From DATFYM01 sp035315065 (GTDB lineage: Bacteria; Acidobacteriota; Terriglobia; UBA7540): a DNA stretch of 64,000 nt. Where the stretch lies: positions 1 to 64,000 of the forward strand of contig DATFYM010000026.1 of the NCBI GenBank assembly GCA_035315065.1, written 5' to 3'. How positions within the stretch are numbered: the first letter of the stretch is position 1; every line of letters begins with the position of its first letter. The position numbers and the translations under genes are program-made. The notes under the pieces were generated by a model. The model saw nothing but the letters and a program-made list of their open reading frames with translations. It was not told the origin of the DNA and did no database searches. Below, one piece after another: positions 42,439 to 50,284 of the stretch.

Positions 42439-43857
42439 ATGACAGAAAATCCGTCCGTCATGACCCCGGAAATCTTGCGGGAAGACCTTCGCCGCATCAG
42501 TGTCTTCTCCGACCTGCCCGACGACCAACTGACATGGCTAGCCGAACGGATGGTGGACCAACGACTGGAAAGGGGCGAGCTGCTGGCGCGGCCGGGCGAC
42601 CCGGTGCGCTTCATGACCGTCATTTTGGAAGGCGAAATCGAAGGGCGCCGAGAAGGCGATCCCGGCCCGCCGATTTTTGTCGCCGGGGCCGGGCAGGTGA
42701 CCGGTGCGCTTCCCTATTCGCGCCTCACGAGTTTCGCCGCCACCGTCCGCGCTGTGGGTCCCACCCGACTCCTGCAGTTGCACCGCGACCAGTTCCCGGA
42801 GCTGGTGCAACGGTTCCCGCTGCTGGCGCAGCGCCTGGTGGGCATCATGTCGGACCGCATCCGCGAGACGGCCAGGCTGGACCTGCAGCGGGAGAAGATG
42901 GCGGCCTTGGGCAAGCTCTCGGCGGGCCTGGCGCACGAGCTCAACAATCCGGCCGCGGCAGCCCAGCGGGCTAGCGTAGGATTGCGCGAGGCGCTGGAAA
43001 CGGTGCGCGAGGCCAGCTTGCGGCTGGCCCGCCATTCCCTCACCCAGGAGCAGCGCGAGTTGATTGCCGCCTTCGAAATCGAGGCCTGGCATCAGAAGAG
43101 CGCCGCCGCCGATCCCCTGGCGCAAAGCGATCGGGAAGAGGCGATCGTCGCGTGGCTGGAACAGCGTCAGGTGCCGGAAGCCTGGAAGCTTGCGCCCGTG
43201 CTGGCGGACTCCGGCGTGGATGTCGGCAGGCTGGAAGTTCTGGCGGCCGGCGTCGGCGATCGGGCGCTGCCCGACGCTTTGAAGCGCAGCTCGACACTGC
43301 TGACCGTCTTCAAACTAACGGTCGAAATCGAGACCAGCACGCGGCGCATCTCGGACCTGGTGCGGGCGATCAAGGAATACTCCTACATGGACCAGGCCCC
43401 GCTCCAGGAGGTCGACGTGCATCAGGGCATTGAGAGCACGCTGACCATCCTCGGCCACTGGCTCAAGCGCGGCGTCACCGTGGTCCGCGACTTCGATCCC
43501 TCGCTTCCCCGCGTCTGCGCTTACGGCAGCGAGTTGAACCAGGTGTGGACCAACCTGATCGACAACGCCATCGGGGCGATGCACGGCGAAGGCGAGCTTC
43601 GCATTCGCACCGCGCGCGAGAACGACTGCGTGCTGGTGGAGATCGGCGACAACGGGCCGGGCATCCCCCAGGAAATCCAGCCCCGCATCTTTGAACCGTT
43701 TTTCACCACCAAACCCGTGGGCGAGGGAACGGGGCTGGGACTCGATACGGTCTATCGCATCGTCACGCGCCACCACGGCGATATCCGGGTGGAGTCCAAG
43801 CCGGGCGACACCCGATTCCGCGTTCGCCTCCCGGTCACCCAGCCGCGCACGGGGTAG
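42439..43857 (+). CDS. Histidine kinase with cNMP-binding domain
   Basis: This 472-residue cytoplasmic protein has an N-terminal cyclic-nucleotide-binding-like domain (about 18-135: SVFSDLPDDQLTWLAERMVD, GELLARPGDPVRFMTVILEG). A HisKA-type helix follows with the H-box AGLAHELNNPAAAAQ (His166), then a long helical insert and a GHKL ATPase domain (LNQVWTNLIDNAIGAM, GDNGPGIPQEI, GTGLGLDTVYRIV). There is no membrane segment, so it should sense a soluble signal. It probably phosphorylates the receiver of the preceding thioredoxin-reductase fusion; this pairing recurs in other bacteria. The usual Arg of the cAMP phosphate cassette was not identified, so the ligand may differ. Confidence 0.92.
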   Translation: MTENPSVMTPEILREDLRRISVFSDLPDDQLTWLAERMVDQRLERGELLARPGDPVRFMTVILEGEIEGRREGDPGPPIFVAGAGQVTGALPYSRLTSFAATVRAVGPTRLLQLHRDQFPELVQRFPLLAQRLVGIMSDRIRETARLDLQREKMAALGKLSAGLAHELNNPAAAAQRASVGLREALETVREASLRLARHSLTQEQRELIAAFEIEAWHQKSAAADPLAQSDREEAIVAWLEQRQVPEAWKLAPVLADSGVDVGRLEVLAAGVGDRALPDALKRSSTLLTVFKLTVEIETSTRRISDLVRAIKEYSYMDQAPLQEVDVHQGIESTLTILGHWLKRGVTVVRDFDPSLPRVCAYGSELNQVWTNLIDNAIGAMHGEGELRIRTARENDCVLVEIGDNGPGIPQEIQPRIFEPFFTTKPVGEGTGLGLDTVYRIVTRHHGDIRVESKPGDTRFRVRLPVTQPRTG

Positions 43858-43862
43858 CTTGA

Positions 43863-43945
43863 AAACAGGGAGTAGGGAGTAGGGAGTAGGAGCGAGCAGC
43901 CTTCTTCCCTACTCCCGACTCCCTACTCCCTATTCCCTGTTCCCT
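43863..43945. repeat. Inverted pair of heptanucleotide repeats (GGGAGTA)
   Basis: ACAGGGAGTAGGGAGTAGGG (43865 on) faces CCCTACTCCCGACTCCCTAC (43906 on), with about ten bases between. The result is a hairpin of near-iterated 7-base words. Confidence 0.85.
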
Positions 43946-44003
43946 CCTGCTATACTGAATCGCGAATTCAGCGACGCAAACAAAAGGGGGAAATGGCTAG
44001 CGC

Positions 44004-44786
44004 ATGTCGGAGACAATGCACAAGCTGGAATGGGCCACGATCACGTCCCGCCGGGATCTCAGCGACGACCTTTGGGTGATCCGCGTGCGGCCGCAAGAAC
44101 GGCTGGCCTTCAAGCCGGGGCAATACGTGGCGTTGGGGGTCGAGGTGGAGGGCCGGGTCATCGAGCGTCCGTTCTCGATCGCTTCCGCCCCCCACGAGGA
44201 GGAGACCGAGTTCTTCCTCGAACTCGTGCATGGCGGTGGACTCACGCCCCATCTCCACGCGCGCCACATAGGGGATAAGCTGTACATGCGCCGGCAAGCG
44301 AAGGGCCTGTTCACACTGGATAGCGCCAGTCAACACAAGAAGCATTTCCTGGCGGCCACCGTGACCGGTGTAGCGCCTTATGTGAGCATGGTCCGCAGCT
44401 TGGCCGAGCAGTCGCGCCAGGGGCATCAAGTCGATTGCGAGTTTGCGATAATACAGGGAGCCAGCCGGCCTTGGGAGTTCGCCTACCAGGAGGAATTGGA
44501 AGAACTCGCGCGGCAGGTTCACTGGTTTCGCTATTATCCCACCATCAGCCGTCCGTGGGAGGACCCCTCCTGGACCGGCGAAGTGGGACGCATTGAAGAT
44601 GTGCTTCGAAAGTATCTCGACCTGCTGAACTTCGAGCCATTCAACACCACGACCTATCTTTGCGGGCATCCCGAGATGATCTTGAATTGCAAGGGAATCC
44701 TGGCCCGGCGCGGGTTCGCCAAGGAATTCATCCGCGAAGAGGTCTACTGGGTGCCGAAGAAAGGAGAGCATCCGGAGCAGCAGTAG
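44004..44786 (+). CDS. Ferredoxin-NADP+ reductase-family flavoprotein
   Basis: The 260-residue protein has an FNR fold. The FAD-binding barrel has FKPGQYVALGVEVEGRVIER and RPFSIASAP (the R-x-Y/F-S motif). The NAD(P) domain has HFLAATVTGVAPYVSMVRSL, where the usual GTGIAP reads VTGVAP, and YLCGHPEMILNCKGILARRG. It resembles bacterial Fpr, which moves electrons between NADPH and ferredoxin or flavodoxin. Lying downstream of the thioredoxin-reductase fusion and histidine kinase, and ahead of haem genes, it may supply electrons to a redox pathway. The start ATG at 44004 follows GGGGGAAATGGC. Confidence 0.88.
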   Translation: MSETMHKLEWATITSRRDLSDDLWVIRVRPQERLAFKPGQYVALGVEVEGRVIERPFSIASAPHEEETEFFLELVHGGGLTPHLHARHIGDKLYMRRQAKGLFTLDSASQHKKHFLAATVTGVAPYVSMVRSLAEQSRQGHQVDCEFAIIQGASRPWEFAYQEELEELARQVHWFRYYPTISRPWEDPSWTGEVGRIEDVLRKYLDLLNFEPFNTTTYLCGHPEMILNCKGILARRGFAKEFIREEVYWVPKKGEHPEQQ

Positions 44787-44834
44787 ATTGACGATTGTCG
44801 ATTGTCGATTTCGAAGTCGTCAGCTATCAGCCCT
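44787..44834. repeat. Heptanucleotide repeat (GATTGTC/GATTGAC)
   Basis: ATTGACGATTGTCGATTGTC (44787 on) is followed by a TCAGCTA-type run (AGCTATCAGCCCTC). The repeat abuts the left edge of a P450 relic. Confidence 0.75.
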
Positions 44835-45051
44835 CGGTTCGCTTACTTTCCCTTTGGCGGCGGGCCGAGGGTCTGCGTCGGCGCCGTTCGCGAAAGTGGA
44901 AGCGGTGCTGCTGCTCGCCACCATCGCCCAGAGGTTCCACCTATCGTTGGTGTCGGACCGCCCGGCGCCGATGTTGCCTTCCATCACGCTGCGGCCTAAG
45001 GAAAGAATCAAGGTGGTGCTGCACCGGCGCGCTCGAAGAATTGACGATTGA
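44835..45051 (+). pseudogene. Cytochrome P450, C-terminal fragment with frameshift
   Basis: Frame one gives RFAYFPFGGGPRVCVGA, the haem-thiolate loop FxxGxRxCxG of P450s. About 44891 the frame shifts and the next frame continues FAKVEAVLLLATIAQRFHLS, LVSDRPAPMLPSITLRPKER, IKVVLHRRAR, the following L-helix and final strands. The N-terminal ~380 residues are absent, replaced by a heptanucleotide repeat. Confidence 0.8.
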
Positions 45052-45100
45052 CGATTGGAAGCGAAGTTCTCAGTTTTCAGTTTTCAGTTCTCAGAACGCG
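45040..45100. repeat. Two heptanucleotide repeats (ATTGACG; TCAGTTT)
   Basis: AATTGACGATTGACGATTGG (45040-45059) and TTCTCAGTTTTCAGTTTTCA (45069 on) sit side by side at the end of the P450 relic. Confidence 0.75.
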
Positions 45101-45117
45101 TCAAGTCGAAAACAAGA

Positions 45118-45210
45118 ACATTTCTCGCCAAGGCGCAGAGTTCGAAAAGCAACCAAAGGGTTTCTTCTTTGCGACGCTGCGGGCCTTTGCGCCTTTGCGA
45201 GAAACTTCTT
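45118..45210. repeat. Inverted repeat (TTTCTCGC..GCGAGAAA)
   Basis: ATTTCTCGCCAAGGCGCAGA (45120-45139) pairs imperfectly with TTTGCGCCTTTGCGAGAAAC (45187-45206). It belongs to a dispersed family of TTCTCGCAAAG-type palindromes. Confidence 0.65.
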
Positions 45211-45286
45211 ATGCCACCCGGCAATCTGCAATCGTCAATTCTTCATTTCTTGGATTTCTTGGGTCACATTGGGCTATATAAGTATC

Positions 45287-46594
45287 ATGTCCCGTCGCCA
45301 TCTCTCCGCCAGTGAACAAGCCGTCGCCGACGCCTGCCGCGTGATGCCGGGCGGAGTGAACAGCGCCTCGCGCCGCATCCTGCCGCACCTCGTCTTCCGC
45401 CGGGCCGAGGGCGCGATGCTCACCGACGTCGACGGTAAGCGTTACATCGATTATCACGGCGGTTTCGGGCCCGTGATTCTGGGTCACAACCATCCCGAGG
45501 TCAACCGTCGCGTGGCCGAGGCTCTCGAGTCCTGCGGACTGCCGGGCGCCGGCGTCACCGAGCTGGAAATCGCGCTGGCCCAGAAGCTCTGCCGGCACGT
45601 GCCCTCGGCGGAGAAGGTGCTGTTCTGCACGTCCGGCTCGCAGGCCACTTTCCACGCCATTCGCGCGGCGCGCGCGTTTACCGGGCGCAAGAAGATCCTC
45701 AAGTTTCAGGGCTGTTACCACGGCATCGAGGATTCTCTGTTGCTCAACGTGGCGAGCCCGCGAGAGAAAGTCGGCCAGCTCGACCCTGGCTCGGCGGGCA
45801 TTCTGCCGGAAGTCCTTGCCCACACACTGGTCTGCGACTTCAACGATCTCGACGGGGTCAAGCAAGCGCTCGCTGCCCACGCCGGCGACGTGGCCGCCAT
45901 CATCCTCGAGCCGATCGCCCACAACGTCGGCTGCATCCTGCCGCGGCCCGGCGTTCTCGAAGGCCTGCGTGCGCTGGCAACGGAGCATGGTGCCGTCCTG
46001 ATCTTCGACGAGGTTATCACTGGCTTTCGTCATCACCTGGGCGGTTATCAGGCGATCTGCGGCGTCAGGCCCGACCTGACCGCGCTCGGCAAAGCCATCG
46101 CCAACGGCTTCCCTATTGCCGCCGTCTGCGGTAGGGCGGAGATCATGGACCACTTCAGCACCTGCAGGGAAGGCGACACGTACTTCGCGGGAACTTACAA
46201 CGGCAACGCCATCGGTTGTGCGGCGGCGCTCGCCACCATCGAAATCCTGGAGCGCGAACCGGTCCACGAGCACGTCTTCCGCCTGGGCGAGCGGATGCGC
46301 AGCGGCCTGGCCGAGATCCACCAGCGCCTGGGGACGCCGGCCACCGTCGCCGGGTTTGGATCGATCTCCGTGACATACTTCATGCACGGCGTCGTGGACC
46401 GGCCGGTGGAGAGCTACACCGATCTGCTGCGCAACGACGCGAGGCGCTTCGTCGAGTATCGCCGGCATCTCATCGACCGCGGCATCTTCACCATGCCGCT
46501 GAATCTGAAGCGAGACCACGTGAGTTACAGCCATACGGATGCGCACATCGACCGGACCTTGGAGGCGTGCGAAGAAGTTCTCACGGAATTATGA
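45287..46594 (+). CDS. hemL: Glutamate-1-semialdehyde aminomutase-like PLP enzyme
   Basis: A 435-residue class-III aminotransferase starting MSRRHLSASEQAVADACRVM, with PGGVNSASRR, DVDGKRYIDYHGGFGPVILG, KVLFCTSGSQATFHAIRAAR, ILIFDEVITGF-type metal-free PLP site (VLIFDEVITGFRHHLGGYQA) and the PLP lysine in LTALGKAIANGFP. HemL converts glutamate-1-semialdehyde to 5-aminolevulinate. The usual HemL VNSGTEATM is here CTSGSQATF, so this is a divergent member and could use another substrate. HemE and HemY directly downstream support a haem role. The start ATG at 45287 was chosen because upstream DNA is repeats and a P450 relic. Confidence 0.8.
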   Translation: MSRRHLSASEQAVADACRVMPGGVNSASRRILPHLVFRRAEGAMLTDVDGKRYIDYHGGFGPVILGHNHPEVNRRVAEALESCGLPGAGVTELEIALAQKLCRHVPSAEKVLFCTSGSQATFHAIRAARAFTGRKKILKFQGCYHGIEDSLLLNVASPREKVGQLDPGSAGILPEVLAHTLVCDFNDLDGVKQALAAHAGDVAAIILEPIAHNVGCILPRPGVLEGLRALATEHGAVLIFDEVITGFRHHLGGYQAICGVRPDLTALGKAIANGFPIAAVCGRAEIMDHFSTCREGDTYFAGTYNGNAIGCAAALATIEILEREPVHEHVFRLGERMRSGLAEIHQRLGTPATVAGFGSISVTYFMHGVVDRPVESYTDLLRNDARRFVEYRRHLIDRGIFTMPLNLKRDHVSYSHTDAHIDRTLEACEEVLTEL

Positions 46595-46692
46595 ATGGTG
46601 AATTGTGAATAGTGAATACTGAAAGAGTGGCAAACGGTAAGAATTGGCAGCACGCGTAGGGGTCGCCTTCAAATTCACTATTCACCATTCAG
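46588..46692. repeat. Inverted pair of heptanucleotide repeats (GTGAATA)
   Basis: TGAATGGTGAATTGTGAATA (46592 on) faces AATTCACTATTCACCATTCA (46673-46692). The array separates the HemL-like and HemE genes. Confidence 0.85.
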
Positions 46693-46727
46693 TTGCTTTT
46701 GCCTTGGAAGAAAGGACCTCTGGGAAA

Positions 46728-47834
46728 TTGGCTTCGAATCCCCCTCCCCCGCTTTCCCAGGCCCCCTGGCACGACTCCCTCTTCCTGCGTGCCTGCCGCC
46801 GCGAGCACGTGGAGCGCACGCCCATCTGGCTGATGCGCCAAGCGGGCCGCTTCATGAAGGAGTACCGCGAACTGCGCGCTCGCGTTCCTTTCCTTGAACT
46901 CTGCAAGAGCCCTGACCTCGTCACCGAAGTCACAGTCACTGCCGCTGAGAAGCTGGGAGTTGATGCGGCCATCATCTTCGCCGACCTGCTGCTGATCGTC
47001 GAGCCGCTGGGCTTCGGGCTGGAATACGGCAAGGGCGAAGGTCCCATCGTCACGCCCGCGCTGCGCAAAGCGTCTCAAGTGGACGGGCTGCACCAGTTCG
47101 ATCCCGAATACTCCCTCGCCTATCTTTACGATGCCATCCGTAGGACCCGAGCCGCGCTTCGCCCTCAGCTTCCGCTGATCGGGTTTGCCGCCGCGCCGTT
47201 CACGCTGGCGTCTTACTTGATCGAAGGCGGCGCCTCGCGGAATTTCACCCACACCAAGGCCTTCATGTACCGCGATCCGGGCGCGTGGCGTGCCTTGATG
47301 GAACGCCTGGCGCGCGACCTCGCCCGCTACGTCAACGCGCAGATCGCGGCCGGCGTCCAGGCCATCCAGATCTTCGACACTTGGGTGGGCTGCCTGGGTC
47401 CCGCTGATTATCGTGAGTTCGCCATGCCCTACACGCGCGCGCTAATGGATTGGATAACGCCCGGCGTTCCCGTTATCCACTTCGGAACGGGCACGGGGAT
47501 GCTACTGGAGTCCATGCGCGAAGCGGGCGGCAGCATCATCGGCCTGGATCACCACGTGGAGTTGGACGAGGCGTGGACGCGCCTGTGCTTCTGCTCAAGC
47601 TTCGGGTCCCGCTTGGAGTCTGGCCGAGGCATCGGCGTCCAGGGCAACCTGGATCCCGCCGTCCTCTTTGCCGAACCGTCCTACATCCGGCAGCGCGTCC
47701 AGCGAGTCCTGAGCCAGACGGCAGGCCGTCGCGGCCACATCTTCAACCTCGGTCACGGCATCCTGCCCGACACGCCGTATGACAATGTCGTGGCGCTCGT
47801 CGGGATGGTGGGGGAAGAGAGCAGTAGGCAGTAA
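46728..47834 (+). CDS. hemE: Uroporphyrinogen III decarboxylase
   Basis: The 368-residue enzyme decarboxylates the four acetate side chains of uroporphyrinogen III to make coproporphyrinogen III. Motifs: RTPIWLMRQAGRFMKEYREL (the RQAGR signature), IIFADLLLIVEPLGFGLEYG (Asp of the active site), LIGFAAAPFTLASYLIEGG, IQIFDTWVGCLGPADYREF, and GHGILPDTPYDNV. The TTG at 46728 is proposed as start because it gives the usual length and has AGAAAGGA ahead; an in-frame start farther up at 46644 would translate heptanucleotide repeat DNA. It forms a run with the HemL-like and HemY genes. Confidence 0.95.
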   Translation: MASNPPPPLSQAPWHDSLFLRACRREHVERTPIWLMRQAGRFMKEYRELRARVPFLELCKSPDLVTEVTVTAAEKLGVDAAIIFADLLLIVEPLGFGLEYGKGEGPIVTPALRKASQVDGLHQFDPEYSLAYLYDAIRRTRAALRPQLPLIGFAAAPFTLASYLIEGGASRNFTHTKAFMYRDPGAWRALMERLARDLARYVNAQIAAGVQAIQIFDTWVGCLGPADYREFAMPYTRALMDWITPGVPVIHFGTGTGMLLESMREAGGSIIGLDHHVELDEAWTRLCFCSSFGSRLESGRGIGVQGNLDPAVLFAEPSYIRQRVQRVLSQTAGRRGHIFNLGHGILPDTPYDNVVALVGMVGEESSRQ

Positions 47835-48166
47835 GCAGAAGGCGGAAGGCAGAAGGCAGTAGGCAGAGTGACGAACGGCAGTCAATCATGAAGAGAGTAG
47901 CTACAACCACGGAACCGTCCGCGCAAGCCTTTCCGGCGACAGCGGGCGAGACGCCCGCCCTACATCACCGTCCGGGCGACTGCTTGCCGCCTTCCGCCTG
48001 TTGGCAGAAGAAAAGGAATTGGGGGTGGCCACCTAACCCAGGGCTTGCGCCCTGGGCTAAACTCTTGCGCCGCTCCGCGGCTTCCCCTACTGCTTGCTGG
48101 CTACTGCCGACTGCCGACTGCTTACTGCCGACTGCCTTCTGCCTACTGCCTTCTGCCTTCCGCTCT
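47819..48166. repeat. Heptanucleotide repeat pair (GCAGTAG/GCAGAAG) with palindromes between
   Basis: GCAGTAAGCAGAAGGCGGAA (47821 on) has a distant inverted partner CTACTGCCGACTGCCGACTG.. (48103-48160). Between lie GCGGGCGAGACGCCCGC (47942-47958) and CCCAGGGCTTGCGCCCTGGG (48037-48056), two palindromes of families seen elsewhere in the window. No gene lies in the gap. Confidence 0.8.
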
Positions 48167-48180
48167 CCGGGGAGGTCTCC

Positions 48181-49794
48181 GTGACTAGACCTCGGCGCAT
48201 CGCCGTGCTCGGCGGCGGGATCACCGGGCTCGCCGCCACCTATACCCTAGCCAAGGCACGACAAGCCGGCGCGCCGATCGAAGAGCAACTCATCGAAGCT
48301 TCCCACCGGCTCGGCGGCCACTTGCGCACGGAGCGAGTGGAAGGCTACGTCGTCGAAGCCGGTCCTGATTCCTTCCTCGCCGAGAAGCCGGAGGCGGCGG
48401 CGCTGTGTCGCGAACTGGGACTGGGCGGCCAACTGATCGGCTCCAACGATGCAGAACGCCGAACCTACATCCTGCATCACGGCCGCCTCGTGCCGCTGCC
48501 GGATGGCCTGATGTTCCTGGTACCGACTCGCCTGTGGCCCACGTTCTGGACCCCGCTGCTCTCCTTCCGTAGTAAGGCCGCGATCGTGACGGAGGTGTTC
48601 ACGCCACGGCCGGGATCGCGCCGCAAAGACGCTACCGAGTCCGCCAATAGGCTACTTACATCGGCTATTGGTGAGGCTGACACTGCCGGGCTAACGCCCG
48701 GCGCTACATTTGAATCCGACGACGTCGTGGTGGACGACGAATCGGTGGCCGACTTCGTTCGCCGCCACTTTGGCGACTCCATGCTGGAGAATATCGCTGA
48801 TCCCCTGCTGGCGGGAGTATACGGCGGTGACGCCGCCGGACTCAGCATTCGCGCCGTCCTGCCACGCTTTTGGCAAATGGAGCAGAAACATGGCAGCCTG
48901 GTCCGAGCCGTACTCGCAGCGCGAAGGCAGCGCCGGACGGCGCCCAGCCCCGATTCATCGAGTCCCTCCGCAGCGCGTTCACGTTCGACAACATCCAGGC
49001 AGTCTCTGCCGCTCTTCATGACGCTACGCGACGGGCTCGGCCAGTTGGTGGACGCGCTAGCGGCGCGCCTCGACCCCGGCCGCGTCCACCTTGGCCAGCG
49101 GGTGGTGAGCCTCGGACGCGGGGTCCCGGCCGAAGCGCCTGAAGGGTCGGCAGGGCCACTGTCTCCGACCAGACAACGTTACGTCATCGGCTGCGAGGGC
49201 GGAGCCGCGTTCGCTGCCGACGCAGTCATCCTCGCCCTGCCCACCTACACCTGTGGTCGCCTGCTCGTGCCCTTCGACGAACCGCTTGCTCAGATGCTCG
49301 GCGGCATCCCCTACACCGCCGCGCTTACGGTGGCTCTCGGCTACGACAGCGCCGATCTGGCCGGTCTGCCGCCCGGCTTCGGGTTCCTCGTGCCTTACAA
49401 GGAGCAGCGCCGAATGCTGGCGTGCACCTTCGTGCACAACAAGTTTCCCGGCCGAGTCGCGTCCGGCAAGGGGCTCCTGCGCTGCTTCCTGGGCGGCGCC
49501 CGCGACTCGTCGATATTGGATTCAGATAATACGTCTATCATTAATGTTATCCGATCGGAGCTTCATGAAGTTCTGAACCTCCGCGCCGAGCCGGAGTTTT
49601 TCCGGGTGTACCGCTGGCCCTCGTCCATGCCTCAATACTCGGTGGGGCACACCCAGCGCGTGAAACTGATCCAGTCGCGCGTTGAGGGCATTTCCGCCCT
49701 CTTCCTCGCCGGTAACGCCTATTCCGGCATCGGGATTTCCGACTGCGTGCGCACCGGTCGCGCCGCCGCCGAACGGGCGTTGGGGGCCTCGTAG
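48181..49794 (+). CDS. hemY: Protoporphyrinogen oxidase (HemY/PPOX type)
   Basis: This 537-residue FAD enzyme oxidises protoporphyrinogen IX or coproporphyrinogen III. The GTG at 48181 follows GGGGAGG. The dinucleotide fold RIAVLGGGITGLAATYTL, the FAD loop ASHRLGGHLRTERVEGYVVE, AGPDSFLAEKPEA, PLLAGVYGGDAAGLSIRAVL, MTLRDGLGQLVDALA and FLAGNAYSGIGISDCVRTGR at the C-terminus place it in the HemY/HemG-III family. Two low-similarity inserts stand out: residues ~140-183, whose DNA carries a GCCGGGCTAACGCCCGGC palindrome (48685-48702), and ~255-275 rich in Ser and Arg (APSPDSSSPSAARSRS). It is the third of the haem genes. Confidence 0.93.
   Translation: MTRPRRIAVLGGGITGLAATYTLAKARQAGAPIEEQLIEASHRLGGHLRTERVEGYVVEAGPDSFLAEKPEAAALCRELGLGGQLIGSNDAERRTYILHHGRLVPLPDGLMFLVPTRLWPTFWTPLLSFRSKAAIVTEVFTPRPGSRRKDATESANRLLTSAIGEADTAGLTPGATFESDDVVVDDESVADFVRRHFGDSMLENIADPLLAGVYGGDAAGLSIRAVLPRFWQMEQKHGSLVRAVLAARRQRRTAPSPDSSSPSAARSRSTTSRQSLPLFMTLRDGLGQLVDALAARLDPGRVHLGQRVVSLGRGVPAEAPEGSAGPLSPTRQRYVIGCEGGAAFAADAVILALPTYTCGRLLVPFDEPLAQMLGGIPYTAALTVALGYDSADLAGLPPGFGFLVPYKEQRRMLACTFVHNKFPGRVASGKGLLRCFLGGARDSSILDSDNTSIINVIRSELHEVLNLRAEPEFFRVYRWPSSMPQYSVGHTQRVKLIQSRVEGISALFLAGNAYSGIGISDCVRTGRAAAERALGAS
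48685..48702. repeat. Palindrome inside the hemY coding sequence
   Basis: GCCGGGC-TAAC-GCCCGGC with following GCTACA is a member of the same family as the intergenic palindrome at 47942-47958 (GCGGGCG-AGA-CGCCCGC, CCTACA). It lies in frame within hemY, in an insert absent from typical relatives. Confidence 0.7.
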
Positions 49795-50141
49795 CTGAAC
49801 CCTCACGACACCGCCGCCCGGTCGACCAATACCGGTCATCTACTTTCTTGATAAAGCCAACGATTGAAGCAATGGCACCGTCTGGACTTGTCTTCCGGCG
49901 TGCCCCTGCTAACATGGGTAGCGGTGCAAGGAGGGGGGAACTGGCGACAATCTTAAATGCTCTAAGCTCATCGTCGGTGCCCCCCTCACTTTAATTCGCA
50001 GTGGCTTCATCGCCAGCCAGCTCACTCGTTTCAATCCTGATTCAAGCACTCCGATTTTCTTCGGTATCGAATCACTGCCGTGGGTGACATCCGTCACATC
50101 TCTGTCGACACACTCAGCGAATAATACGATTGGACTGCGCT
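49795..50141. other. Intergenic region after hemY
   Basis: No gene is supported. TGGGTGACATCCGTCACATC (50081-50100) includes a TGACATCCGTCA near-palindrome. The promoter of the P-type ATPase should lie in or after this stretch. Confidence 0.4.
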
Positions 50142-50280
50142 AAGGCCTGCCCCTACCGGGACATCAATCTGCCGTTTGAACACCGTAGACGGTTATTGTG
50201 GTAGGAGCGGCCCCGGTGGTCGCACAGAGCAAGCACAAAGCCTGCCCCTGCTTGGATATCAATCTGCCGTTTGGGCACCG
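50142..50280. repeat. Direct repeat of 44 bp upstream of the metal ATPase
   Basis: AAGGCCTGCCCCT..GGGACATCAATCTGCCGTTTGAACACCG (50142-50185) recurs at 50237-50280 with few changes, 95 bases apart. The second copy ends five bases before the ATPase ATG. Confidence 0.75.
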
Positions 50281-50284
50281 CACT

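Noticed and set aside
45209..46546. 445-codon minus-strand frame opposite the HemL-like gene
   Set aside because: Codon-bias shadow of a clear PLP enzyme on the plus strand.
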